From: Clostridia bacterium
GTDB lineage: Bacteria > Bacillota > Clostridia > Christensenellales > UBA1242
Assembly (NCBI GenBank): GCA_017621525.1
Contig: JAGASX010000020.1
Location: forward strand, 1-48,320
Direction: 5' to 3'
DNA length: 48,320 bases
The translations under genes and the position numbers were made by a program. A model generated the notes under the pieces. The model was not told where the DNA came from, made no database searches, and saw only the letters and a list, made by a program, of their open reading frames with translations. Below, piece after piece: positions 40,693-48,320 of the stretch (position 1 is its first letter; every line of letters starts with the position of its first letter).

Positions 40693-42098
40693 TGGAATAT
40701 GATATTGTAATTGGCCTTGAAGTGCATGCAGAACTTAAAACCAACAGCAAGGTTTTTTGTAGTTGCAAAAACCAATTTGGCTCGGCACCAAACACCAATT
40801 GTTGCCCTGTTTGTATAGGACTTCCGGGGGCTCTTCCTGTGCTTAACAAAAAGGCGGTGGAACTTGTTATCAAAGCCGGCCTTGCCATTGGTGGAGAAAT
40901 CAACGAAGAGGCGATTTTTGAGCGTAAAAACTATTTTTACCCAGACCTTTCAAAGGCATATCAAATAAGCCAACTTGTAAAACCAATTTGCGTAGGCGGA
41001 CATCTTAAAGTGGGCAACCGCGAAGTGCAAATAAACAGAATACACCTTGAAGAGGACGCCGGCAAACTTACCCACTCTGGCGAAAGCGGACTTACAATGG
41101 TGGACTATAACCGCGGTGGCGTTCCACTTATGGAACTTGTTACCGAGCCAGACATTCACAGCGCCGAAGAGGCGGTTGAATTTCTTACCAACCTGCGTTC
41201 TATCCTTGTTTTTGCAGATGTTGCAGAATGTAAAATGGAGCAGGGCGGTATGCGTTGCGACGTAAATGTTTCAATCAAACCAAAGGGCAGTGAAAAACTT
41301 GGCAACCGCACAGAAATGAAAAACCTTAACTCTTTCAAAAGCGTAGAGCGTGCAATTAAGTATGAAGTTGAAAGACAGGCAGAAGTTTTGGATAAGGGCG
41401 GTGTGGTAACGCAAGAAACCCGCAAATGGGACGATGACGCGGGCATAAGTTATGCAATGCGTAAAAAAGAAACATCACAAGATTATCGCTATTTCCCAGA
41501 CCCAGACCTTTTGTCGGTGCATATCTCTCGTGAAAAGGTGGCGGAAATTAAAAAGACACTTCCTCTTATGCCACATGAACTTAAAGAAAAGTATATCGCA
41601 GAATTTGGCTTGACCGAATATGAGGCAGATATTATAACTCGCGAAAAGAAAACAATTGCATATTTTGAAGAGGCCTCTTCAATTTGCAACCAACCAAAAC
41701 AGGTTTCAAATTGGCTTCTTACAGACGTGCTTGCAAAGGCAAAAGAAAGCGATGGCGAAATTTTGCTTTCGGCAAAGGAACTTGGCTTGCTTATAAAACT
41801 TATTGCAGACGGCAAGGTAAACCGCGCTGTTGCAAAAGAAATTTTTGCCAAAGTTTGGGCGGGTGAGGGCGACGTTCAATCACTTGCACAAAAACTTGGC
41901 GGAAGTGTTGATGAGGGACAACTTGCCGGCATGATTGATGATGTGATTGCACAAAATCCAAAGGCAGTTGCCGACTATCACGCAAGCGAAGAAAAAGATA
42001 AACTTATCAAATGGTTTGTAGGGCAAGTGATGAAAGTCAGCCGTGGCAAAGCCAACCCAACACAAGCCGAACAACTTATTAAACAAAAACTTAACTAA
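40692..42098 (+). CDS. gatB: Asp/Glu-tRNA(Asn/Gln) amidotransferase subunit B
   Basis: 468 aa. IGLEVHAELKTNSKVFCSC, then CPVCIGLPGALPVLN carries the zinc-binding Cys residues. HLEEDAGKLTH and DYNRGGVPLMELVTEPD are the kinase-like core. The last 140 residues are the YqeY-like tail. It activates the Asp or Glu on mischarged tRNA with ATP and amidates it. With gatA and gatC it forms one operon driven from the T-box. A bidirectional terminator follows. Confidence 0.97.
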   Translation: MEYDIVIGLEVHAELKTNSKVFCSCKNQFGSAPNTNCCPVCIGLPGALPVLNKKAVELVIKAGLAIGGEINEEAIFERKNYFYPDLSKAYQISQLVKPICVGGHLKVGNREVQINRIHLEEDAGKLTHSGESGLTMVDYNRGGVPLMELVTEPDIHSAEEAVEFLTNLRSILVFADVAECKMEQGGMRCDVNVSIKPKGSEKLGNRTEMKNLNSFKSVERAIKYEVERQAEVLDKGGVVTQETRKWDDDAGISYAMRKKETSQDYRYFPDPDLLSVHISREKVAEIKKTLPLMPHELKEKYIAEFGLTEYEADIITREKKTIAYFEEASSICNQPKQVSNWLLTDVLAKAKESDGEILLSAKELGLLIKLIADGKVNRAVAKEIFAKVWAGEGDVQSLAQKLGGSVDEGQLAGMIDDVIAQNPKAVADYHASEEKDKLIKWFVGQVMKVSRGKANPTQAEQLIKQKLN

Positions 42099-42099
42099 A

Positions 42100-42129
42100 A
42101 AATGCAACCAAATTGGTTGCATTTTTTTG
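42100..42129. terminator. Bidirectional terminator between gatB and DUF1846 genes
   Basis: ATGCAACCAAATTGGTTGCAT palindromic hairpin with A and T flanks between convergent genes. Confidence 0.85.
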
Positions 42130-42163
42130 TTTGCATAAACAACAATTTAAATTTGTTTGTTTT

Positions 42164-43663
42164 TTAATCTTCAAAAAGGTTTCCGCCAAGGAAGTGAGGC
42201 TCGCTTGTTATATGAATACCAAGGCGTTTAAGGGTTATCTCTTCGGCTGGGGAAAGAAGATATGTGCTGTGTGCCTCGCAACCCCAAAGTTCAGGGATTT
42301 TTTCAATTGCCTTTTGTGCCTTTTTGTTGTGCTCTGCCGAAATTGAAAGGGCAATCAAAATGTCATCAATTGTAAGCACGCAGGTTTTAGATTTTAAAAT
42401 ATCCCTTTTAAGTTTAACAATAGGAAGTAAAATATCATCTGCGATTATATCAAAATCATCATTAAGCCCGGCAAGGTTACGCAGTGCGTTTAAAACAACC
42501 GCTCCGCCCGCCGAAACCATAGTTTTGTTTTTACCTGCAACAATTTTTCCGCAAGGCAGTTTAAGTGCTACGCAAGGGTAACCGCAAGTTTTTGCCAAAT
42601 CTTTTGCAAATGGTACAGTTTCAAGGCTGTTTGGGTCAAGGTCAAGTTCGCTCATCAAATAGCGGTTGCGCTCCACCGTGTCAAACGACGCTTTGCCCCT
42701 TTTATAGTCGCCCTCTGCGCGGAAGTATCTGCGGATTATCTCCTTTTTGGCACTTTCCGCAACCACTTCTTCGTCCACAATTGCACTTGCAACCATGTTT
42801 ACTCCCATTTCTGTTGGTGATTTGTATGGTACCATGCCGGTGATTTTTTTCATAATGTTTTTCACCACAGGGAAAGCCTCTATATCGCGGTTGTAGTTTA
42901 TGGTAAGTTCCCCATATTCGCTGAAATGGTATGGGTCAATTTGATTGATGTCTTTAATATCTGCGGTTGCCGATTCATAGGCTATGTTTACAGGGTGTTT
43001 AAGTGGCAAATTCCAAACAGGGAAGGTTTCAAACTTCGCATAGCCTGCTTTCACACCACGCTTATAGTCGTGGTAAAGTTGACTTAAACAAGTTGCAAGT
43101 TTTCCGCTTGATGGCCCCGGCGCGGTAACCACAATTAAAGGGCGTGTGGTTTCAATGTAAGGGTTTGCTCCATAGCCCTCGTCGGAAACAATGGTTTCCA
43201 CATCGCTTGGATAGCCCTTTGTGTACTTATGAAAATACACCCGCTCGCCATGCTCCTGCAACCTTTCGGCAAACTTAACCGCACTTGGTTGCCCCTTGAA
43301 AAGGGTGATAACAATTGCAGAAACATAAAGGTCAAGTTCGCGCAGATTGTCAATAAGACGCAAAACCTCGTTGTCATAACTTATGCCAAGGTCGCTTCTT
43401 ATTCTGTTTTTCTCAATATCGTTTGCAGAAATGCAGAAAACAATCTCCGCCTTGTCTTTAAGTGTTGTCAAAAGTTTGGTTTTAATATTTGGGTCAAAAC
43501 CGGGTAAAACTCGGCAGGCGTGCAAGTCATCAAAAAGTTTGCCCCCAAATTCAAGATACAATTTGTTGTTAAATTGGTTTATTCTTTCAAGAATTTTCTC
43601 ACTTTGAAGTTTAAGATATTTTTTGCTGTCAAAGCCAATTTTTTGTTTGTTTTTGGTTTTCAT
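42164..43663 (-). CDS. DUF1846 (UPF0371) protein
   Basis: 499 aa, near the full family length. IGFDSKKYLKLQSEKILERI at the N-terminus, EFGGKLFDDLHACRVLPGF, and TAPGPSSGKLATCLSQLYHD are family blocks; the last resembles a P-loop. KGYPSDVETIVSDEGYGANP is also typical. The structure of a relative has been solved, but no function is established. The ATG follows AGGGAG. Its promoter faces that of the glycolipid synthase. Confidence 0.92.
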   Translation of the reverse strand: MKTKNKQKIGFDSKKYLKLQSEKILERINQFNNKLYLEFGGKLFDDLHACRVLPGFDPNIKTKLLTTLKDKAEIVFCISANDIEKNRIRSDLGISYDNEVLRLIDNLRELDLYVSAIVITLFKGQPSAVKFAERLQEHGERVYFHKYTKGYPSDVETIVSDEGYGANPYIETTRPLIVVTAPGPSSGKLATCLSQLYHDYKRGVKAGYAKFETFPVWNLPLKHPVNIAYESATADIKDINQIDPYHFSEYGELTINYNRDIEAFPVVKNIMKKITGMVPYKSPTEMGVNMVASAIVDEEVVAESAKKEIIRRYFRAEGDYKRGKASFDTVERNRYLMSELDLDPNSLETVPFAKDLAKTCGYPCVALKLPCGKIVAGKNKTMVSAGGAVVLNALRNLAGLNDDFDIIADDILLPIVKLKRDILKSKTCVLTIDDILIALSISAEHNKKAQKAIEKIPELWGCEAHSTYLLSPAEEITLKRLGIHITSEPHFLGGNLFED

Positions 43664-43681
43664 AATATTCTCCCTACTTTC

Positions 43682-43709
43682 AGTATAGCCATTTAAAGTT
43701 AAAATTCAA
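43682..43709 (-). promoter_or_regulatory. Promoter of the DUF1846 gene
   Basis: On the minus strand: TTGAAT (43704-43709), 16-bp spacer, TATACT (43682-43687), about 19 nt before the ATG. Confidence 0.65.
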
Positions 43710-43751
43710 AGCAAAAAGAAAAATTTTTGCCATTTACACCCAAATTTATGT

Positions 43752-43780
43752 TTGTGTTATTACACAATTTATGCTACAAT
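43752..43780 (+). promoter_or_regulatory. Promoter of the GT28 operon with palindrome over the -35
   Basis: TTGTGT (43752-43757), 17-bp spacer, TACAAT (43775-43780). The inverted repeat TTGTGT-TATT-ACACAA (43752-43767) includes the -35 box and could be a repressor site. The ATG follows after AAAGGAG at about 43805. Confidence 0.6.
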
Positions 43781-43817
43781 AGCGATGAGGGGACAAACCC
43801 TTTTAAAGGAGAAAAAC

Positions 43818-45062
43818 ATGAAAAAAATTATGATTCTTACCGTTACGGCAGGAAATGGACATAACTCTTGTGCGAAGAGTGTAAAACGCAAATTAGAGGC
43901 AGAGGGAGAAGTTGAAGTAAAAATTGTTGACCTTGTAAAAAACTTCTCTTCAAAACTCAACTTTTGGACGGTTGATACCGGCTATAACCTTGCAGTAAGC
44001 AAAATGTTGCCACTTTATAATATGTTCTATAATCACTATAAGCGTGCAAAACCAGAAAACAGATATAAGTGCACCGCGCAAGGCGTTGCAAGTTCAACTG
44101 TTGACGGACTTCTTAAAGAAATTTTAGAGTATAAGCCAGACGTTATTTTCTGTACACACTTCTATGCAGGCATTGCACTTACCGACCTTAAACTTGTTTA
44201 CAACCTGCCTTGCAAAACAGTTATCACCAACCTTGACTATGTAAATTCACCATTCTGGGAGGGCTGTGTTGGCGTTGACTATTTCAACATTCCAAACGAA
44301 GATTTTATTGCAGAATGTGTGGAAGAGGGCTTTAAAGAAAGCCAACTTCTCACCTTTGGACTTCCTGTTGATGAACGCACTTTGCAGGCAACAGAAAAAT
44401 CAATTGCCCGCAAGGAACTTGGCCTTGAAGATGATGTTTTCACCGTTATGGTTATGTTTGGTGGCGGACATTGGAAAGGTGGCTTTAAAATTTTCAAAAA
44501 CATAGTAAAAGCACTTGAAAAGAAGGGACAAAAAGCCCAAGTTATTATGATAAATGGTAAAGACAAATCTGGGTTTGATAAAGTTGCCAAAATGAAGTTT
44601 AAGGATAACTTAAAAGTCATCAATGTAGGCTTTACCGACAAGATACCTCTTTATATGTCATCGGCAGATATGATTGTAAACAAAATGGGTGGCACTTCAC
44701 TTACAGAAATGCTCAACCAAGGCCTGCCAATGCTTATCACAGAAAAAATTCCTGCACAGGAAAAATACAACCTTATTTATATGAAGTCAAAAGGTGTTGC
44801 AACTTCATTTAAAAACAAAAAGCAACTTACCGAGGGACTTTATAAAATTATGGACGACAAGGTACTTCGTGAAGATATGGGCGCCAAAGCGTATGCACTT
44901 AAAACCAACGGAATTGAAAAACTTGCAAAGTTTATGCTTGACTTGCCAAATGCAGATTACAGCCAAATTTTGGCAGAGAACATCAATTTCGCAGAGGTGA
45001 AGAAAAAGGTTAAAAAAGCAATGAAAGTTGCACATAAGAAAGAGAAAAAAGGAGACAGATAA
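43818..45062 (+). CDS. GT28-family processive diacylglycerol glycosyltransferase (UgtP/MGDG-synthase-like)
   Basis: 414 aa. It begins with the MGDG-synthase N-terminal domain (IMILTVTAGNGHNSCAKSV), which binds the lipid acceptor. CTHFYAGIALTDL and NLDYVNSPFWE continue that domain. VMVMFGGGHWKGGF and NKMGGTSLTEMLNQGLP form the UDP-sugar site of GT28. It transfers hexose to diacylglycerol, giving glycolipids and possibly a lipoteichoic-acid anchor. The C-terminus is Lys-rich. The start at 43818 follows AAAGGAG. The downstream degV ATG follows its TAA directly. Confidence 0.9.
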   Translation: MKKIMILTVTAGNGHNSCAKSVKRKLEAEGEVEVKIVDLVKNFSSKLNFWTVDTGYNLAVSKMLPLYNMFYNHYKRAKPENRYKCTAQGVASSTVDGLLKEILEYKPDVIFCTHFYAGIALTDLKLVYNLPCKTVITNLDYVNSPFWEGCVGVDYFNIPNEDFIAECVEEGFKESQLLTFGLPVDERTLQATEKSIARKELGLEDDVFTVMVMFGGGHWKGGFKIFKNIVKALEKKGQKAQVIMINGKDKSGFDKVAKMKFKDNLKVINVGFTDKIPLYMSSADMIVNKMGGTSLTEMLNQGLPMLITEKIPAQEKYNLIYMKSKGVATSFKNKKQLTEGLYKIMDDKVLREDMGAKAYALKTNGIEKLAKFMLDLPNADYSQILAENINFAEVKKKVKKAMKVAHKKEKKGDR

Positions 45063-45929
45063 ATGAAAATCGCGGTTGTAACTGACAGCAATGCCGGCAT
45101 CACCCAAGAGGAGGCAAAAAACTTTCCAAACCTGCACATTATTCCTATGCCATTTATGATTGATGATGAGGAGTATTTTGAAGGGGTAAACCTTACCCAA
45201 GCAGATTTTTATCAAAAACTTGCAGAGGGTGCAGAGGTTTCAACCTCTCAACCATCAATTGGCGTGGTTATGGAAATGTGGGAAAATCTTTTAAAAGAGT
45301 TCGACCAAATTGTTCATATTCCAATGTCCAGCGGTCTTAGCAAGGCTTGCGAAACTGCAATGAATTTTGCCCGCGACTTTGAAGGTAAAATTCAAGTTGT
45401 AGACAACCGCAGAGTTTCTGTTACACATAAGCAATCTGTTTATGATGCTCTTAAACTTGCATCAGAGGGCAGAACGGCAAGAGAAATTAAAGAACTTTTG
45501 GAGGATACTGCCTCTGACAGCACCATTTACATTATGGTAAGCACCCTTAAATACCTTAAAAAGGGTGGAAGAATAACGCCAACCGCCGCCGCAATTGGCA
45601 CACTTTTAAACATCAAACCGGTTCTTACAATTCAAGGGGGCAAACTTGACAGCCACTGCAAAGTTATGAATGAAAAAGTTGCAAAGGCAAAAATGATTGA
45701 CGCCGTTAAGAAAGATATTCAAACCCGCTTTGCTTCGCTTGTTGAAAAGGGACAGATGAATATGTATGTTGCCCATTCAAATTGCCCAGAAAAGGCAGAG
45801 GCTTTTGCTCAGCAATTGCGTGAGGAATTTCCTAATATTCCACTCACATTTATTGACCCACTTGCACTCAGCATTGCCTGCCATATAGGAAATGGCTCAA
45901 TCGCCGTTGCAATGGCAAGGAAGTTTTAA
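45063..45929 (+). CDS. DegV-family fatty-acid-binding protein
   Basis: 288 aa, full length. VTDSNAGITQEEAKN at the start, the SQPS loop in VSTSQPSIG, IPMSSGLSKACETA for the fatty-acid carboxyl, and YLKKGGRITPTAAAIGTLLNIKPVL are the DegV signatures. Such proteins (FakB type) present fatty acids to a fatty-acid kinase for phospholipid synthesis. It lies between a glycolipid glycosyltransferase and an SDR, supporting a lipid role. No fatty-acid kinase gene is in view. Confidence 0.94.
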   Translation: MKIAVVTDSNAGITQEEAKNFPNLHIIPMPFMIDDEEYFEGVNLTQADFYQKLAEGAEVSTSQPSIGVVMEMWENLLKEFDQIVHIPMSSGLSKACETAMNFARDFEGKIQVVDNRRVSVTHKQSVYDALKLASEGRTAREIKELLEDTASDSTIYIMVSTLKYLKKGGRITPTAAAIGTLLNIKPVLTIQGGKLDSHCKVMNEKVAKAKMIDAVKKDIQTRFASLVEKGQMNMYVAHSNCPEKAEAFAQQLREEFPNIPLTFIDPLALSIACHIGNGSIAVAMARKF

Positions 45930-45931
45930 AC

Positions 45932-46732
45932 ATGAAAAATAAATTAAATGGCAAAGTTGCCGTCATCACCGGCGGTAGTAGTGGAATTGGCCTTTCAATT
46001 TCAAACGCCCTTTTTGCAAAAGGGGTAAGGGTTTATAATATTTCCCGCAAGGACTGCAAGGAACCTTGCTTTGCCGGCGACTACAACGCCGATGTAAACG
46101 AGGGCGAAAAAATACATTCTTTTTTAAATGAAATTGAAGAAAAAGAGGGTAAAATTGATATTTTCATCAACAATGCCGGCTTTGGCATAGGCGGAGCAGT
46201 TGAAAATGCAAGCGGTGAAAATATATATAAACAGATTGATACAAACCTTTCGGCGGTTATAAACCTCAGCCGTATTGCAATCAAATTCCTTAAAAAAACA
46301 AATGGAAACCTTATCAACATTTCTTCTGTGGGTGGGGTTATCCCTCTGCCATATCAAGCCTCTTACAGCGCAACAAAGGCGGGGGTTGATGTGTTCTCTC
46401 GTGCACTTGCAAATGAAGTTAAGGGGCAGGTTAAAGTTACCGTCATATTGCCGGGGGATACAAAAACAGGCTTCACCAAAGCACGCGTTATTGAAAATAA
46501 TGGCGAAGATAAAGATAAAATACAAAAATCAATTGAAAAGTTTGAAATGGATGAAGAGAAAGGCAAAAGCCCAGATACTGTTGCAAAATGCGTGATAAAA
46601 GTGCTTAATAAAAAACGTCCACCGCTTCGCAAAACCGTTGGGGCGGAGTATAAACTTATTGTTTTTCTGCCAAGGCTTGTTTCCTGCAAACTTGCAAACG
46701 CCATTGTGCGCAAACTTTATTGCAAAAAATAA
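45932..46732 (+). CDS. SDR-family oxidoreductase
   Basis: 266 aa. AVITGGSSGIG (cofactor loop), INNAGFGIGG and SSVGGVIPLPYQASYSATKAG with the catalytic Ser, Tyr and Lys. The C-terminus (LIVFLPRLVSCKLANAIVRKLYCKK) is hydrophobic and basic, suggesting membrane contact as in lipid- or sterol-acting SDRs. It resembles the minus-strand SDR at 6157 in length and tail. It starts 2 nt after degV, so it belongs to the GT28-DegV unit. The substrate is unknown. Confidence 0.87.
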   Translation: MKNKLNGKVAVITGGSSGIGLSISNALFAKGVRVYNISRKDCKEPCFAGDYNADVNEGEKIHSFLNEIEEKEGKIDIFINNAGFGIGGAVENASGENIYKQIDTNLSAVINLSRIAIKFLKKTNGNLINISSVGGVIPLPYQASYSATKAGVDVFSRALANEVKGQVKVTVILPGDTKTGFTKARVIENNGEDKDKIQKSIEKFEMDEEKGKSPDTVAKCVIKVLNKKRPPLRKTVGAEYKLIVFLPRLVSCKLANAIVRKLYCKK

Positions 46733-46750
46733 TTTACAAAAGGGGATTAT

Positions 46751-47302
46751 ATGGAAAATACAGAAGTTTTATATAAAAACACCAGCAAAATGGACGCAAG
46801 CGAAATTTCAATCTTTCAGTCCTATGCTATGAAAAAAATAAACATCATTTCATCAATCGCATTTGCCCTTGTTTTTGCCGGTATTGGCGCTGGGGCTTGC
46901 TTTTGGAACCTTACCTGCGGAATTATTGTTATCGTCTGCGGTGTTCTTGGCGGTTTTGTTCTTCTGCCATACCTTATGAAAGACAGCATGAAAAAACAAA
47001 ATGCACAATCTTATGGTGATAAAAAATACCTTAACACCTTTGAATTTTGTGATGAATATGTGCAAATCACAAGCGAGGCATCTGCACTTGATAAAAATGA
47101 ATATCAACCAATTGCAACCCAAAAACTTTTTTATGAGGATGCACTTCAAGCGGTGCTATATCGCGACCACCTTTTCCTTTATATAAGCCCTCGCCAAGCA
47201 TTTATTTTGGACTATAAAGGCATGACAAAAGGCACAATTGGTGAAGTGATTGATATGCTTAAAACCAAAAATATAAAAGTGATTGATAAAACAACAAAAT
47301 AA
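46751..47302 (+). CDS. YcxB-like membrane protein
   Basis: 183 aa. Two hydrophobic helices (about residues 34-52 and 56-76) are followed by a cytoplasmic domain. FEFCDEYVQITSEASALDKN, then LFYEDALQAVLYRDHLFLYI and ending IGEVIDMLKTK, fits the YcxB-like C-terminal domain, which resembles a PH-type fold. Function is unknown. It follows the SDR by 18 nt with AAAGGGG and ends the operon; hairpin copy 4 lies just after the stop. Confidence 0.75.
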   Translation: MENTEVLYKNTSKMDASEISIFQSYAMKKINIISSIAFALVFAGIGAGACFWNLTCGIIVIVCGVLGGFVLLPYLMKDSMKKQNAQSYGDKKYLNTFEFCDEYVQITSEASALDKNEYQPIATQKLFYEDALQAVLYRDHLFLYISPRQAFILDYKGMTKGTIGEVIDMLKTKNIKVIDKTTK

Positions 47303-47315
47303 AAAGATGATAAAC

Positions 47316-47360
47316 AAAAAGCACCGCCATGGACTTTCAACCCATGGCGACGCTTTTTTT
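47316..47360. terminator. Hairpin repeat family, copy 4
   Basis: Identical to copy 1 at 18764 over the whole 43-nt hairpin (arms AAAGCACCGCCATGG / CCATGGCGACGCTTT, loop ACTTTCAAC) with a longer T run. It probably terminates the GT28 operon. Confidence 0.82.
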
Positions 47361-47365
47361 ATTTC

Positions 47366-47700
47366 CCCACCTAAAGCCTTCCCTTTGGGGAAGGTGCCTG
47401 CTGGAACAGATAAAGTTGAAGATTTAGAAAATCTTAACGATAATCGCCCAGCGTAAGGCTGGCGGAAGAGGGACAACTTCAAGTGAAAAGTGAATAGTGA
47501 AAAGGTAGGGCAACCCTGCTCCGCACCAAAAGCGACCACAAGCCCCCTCTGTGAGGGGGGCTGTCGGCAAAGCCGACTGGGGGAGTTCCCGCCTCGCACG
47601 CTCCGCTAAATCAGTTTTATTTTAACGACCCTCTTCCGTCATTCGCTTTCGCTCATGCCACCTTCCCCGGTTTCGGGGAAGGTTTTTTTATAAAGATTTT
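47366..47700. repeat. Mosaic intergenic repeat, copy 4
   Basis: No gene. Modules in order: CCTTCCCTTTGGGGAAGG, an insert of about 70 nt not found in copy 3, CAGCGTAAGGCTGGCGGAAG, AGGGACAACTTCAAGTGAAA, CCTGCTCCGCACCAAAAGCG, ACCACAAGCCCCCTCTGTGA with a GTCGGCAAAGCCGAC hairpin, ACGCTCCGCTAAATCAGTTT, and a last CCTTCCCCGGTTTCGGGGAAGG hairpin with a T run that reads into ATAAAGATTTTTTAAA before the poly-G promoter. Confidence 0.78.
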
Positions 47701-47732
47701 TTAAAAATTTTCAAAAAACTTATTAAATTTGC

Positions 47733-47762
47733 TTGACAAAATGGCAATGGGGGGGGCATAAT
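47733..47762 (+). promoter_or_regulatory. Poly-G-spacer promoter 2 (putatively phase-variable)
   Basis: TTGACA (47733-47738) and CATAAT (47757-47762) are separated by 18 nt that end in eight consecutive G (47749-47756). Flanks match the copy at 36283 on both sides. With eight G the spacer is close to the 17-bp optimum, so this copy is predicted to be active as sequenced. Confidence 0.8.
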
Positions 47763-47832
47763 CGAAGTGAAGAAATAAAAGAGAAGAGTGAAAAGTTAAA
47801 ACTTCGCTTTGGTTGTATGGAGGAATAAAAAT

Positions 47833-48320
47833 ATGACTTTAAAAACAAGATTGATTACAACAATAAGTATGTTCTTTTTAGTAGTAGCATTGCTTATCAC
47901 AGGAGTATGGGCAGCAAGCACAGCAAATGTGAATATAGGTGGTACTATATCATTTAACGCAACCAATATATACGCAACCATAACAGGCAGTATATCAGGT
48001 GCAACAACAACCCCAACACTTTCACCACTAAACTATTCTGCAAAATCAAACCCAGGTACAACAGAACTTAACACTTGGAAACAGAACTTAACCTTTACAG
48101 ATGCAACAATTCCTGCAATTAAATGGACGGTTACTATACAAAACAAAAGTGAAAGGACGTTGTATGTTACTTTAACCGACAACATTTCAACTCTAACCAA
48201 TGCAACAAAAACATTGACATTTGATAATGGCTCTGCTGACGGTGAACAAACAATTCCAGCAAAAACCTCCAAAGTATACACAATGGAAATTAAGGTAACC
48301 GACACCAACGCAAGTGCAAG
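47833..48320 (+). CDS. Exported protein under a poly-G promoter (3' end outside window)
   Basis: The frame runs from the ATG at 47833, which follows GGAGG, to the window end: 162 residues with no stop. A signal/anchor helix (ISMFFLVVALLITGVWA) is followed by STANVNIGGTISFNATNIYA. The rest is Thr/Asn-rich and strand-forming, with WTVTIQNKSERTLYVTL and TFDNGSADGEQTIPA, like an exported fibre or Ig-type domain. The N-terminus is paralogous to the protein at 36408. Both are driven by near-identical promoters. Confidence 0.78.
   Translation, partial: MTLKTRLITTISMFFLVVALLITGVWAASTANVNIGGTISFNATNIYATITGSISGATTTPTLSPLNYSAKSNPGTTELNTWKQNLTFTDATIPAIKWTVTIQNKSERTLYVTLTDNISTLTNATKTLTFDNGSADGEQTIPAKTSKVYTMEIKVTDTNASA

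Noticed and set aside
47156-47599. 147-codon minus-strand frame
   Set aside because: It is antisense to the YcxB-like gene and the mosaic repeat, and the translation reflects repeat sequence.

Overview
The window looks like chromosome of a low-GC, Gram-positive anaerobe of the Bacillota, most likely an uncultured gut Clostridia-type bacterium. The evidence is a Spo0A homologue, a T-box leader on aspS-gatCAB, pyruvate formate-lyase with its activase, a GatCAB route to Asn-tRNA, AGGAGG-type ribosome binding sites, TTGACA-N17-TATAAT/TAAAAT promoters, and Listeria-Bacteroides-repeat and GLUG-type surface proteins. The species cannot be fixed from the sequence alone. No transposase, integrase, phage gene or CRISPR array is visible.

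Layout. 1-339 is the end of a DUF6273 surface protein, followed by a tRNA-Met (minus). 746-6132: yqeY, a phosphoesterase, a lipoprotein, spo0A, a small Smr-like protein, and a DUF3800-like/coiled-coil pair. 6157-9121: an SDR (minus), a methyltransferase, a small membrane protein and uppP. 9134-15693: a P-type ATPase, a DUF1385-PrmC fusion, prfA and a Fic protein. 15725-18740: rplI (minus), a DUF1540-like protein, two divergent XRE regulators and a Lys-rich unknown. 18895-21851: pflB-pflA. 21952-24420: a large adhesin interrupted by one in-frame TAG. 24448-26408 (minus): a GT4 glycosyltransferase and an acyltransferase. 26619-34288: NUDIX, UDP-sugar pyrophosphorylase, a VTT membrane protein, a nucleoside phosphorylase, an SGNH hydrolase, an Ig-like/metallo-beta-lactamase pair and an SDR-ASCH fusion. 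34539-35720: a serine-palmitoyltransferase-like enzyme. 36408-36824: a small exported protein. 36886-42098: T-box, aspS, gatC, gatA, gatB. 42164-43663 (minus): DUF1846. 43818-47302: a GT28 glycolipid synthase, DegV, an SDR and a YcxB-like protein. 47833 to the end: the start of a second small exported protein.

Main themes. Envelope and lipid functions dominate: uppP, GT4 plus acyltransferase, GT28 plus DegV plus SDR, the SPT-like enzyme, UDP-sugar synthesis, and adhesins. Translation genes (prmC, prfA, rplI, aspS-gatCAB, tRNA-Met) are interspersed. Two exported-protein genes, 11.4 kb apart, share an almost identical promoter and leader. Its -35 to -10 spacer is made largely of a pure G tract, 10 G in one copy and 8 G in the other, so the spacers are 20 and 18 bp. 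This is the layout expected for phase-variable expression by slipped-strand change of the G tract, and it is the most interesting signal here. Both copies sit beside a mosaic of dispersed hairpin repeats that recurs at 8.1, 11.8, 35.8 and 47.4 kb. A separate 43-nt terminator-like hairpin occurs four times.

Other notable points: a Spo0A whose phospho-acceptor Asp is Glu; four genes whose promoters place the transcription start at the ATG (leaderless); an XRE promoter with a palindrome filling the spacer; repeated TWCCGCAAA sites before the Fic gene; a T-box reading an Asn codon; and SDR-ASCH and DUF1385-PrmC fusions.
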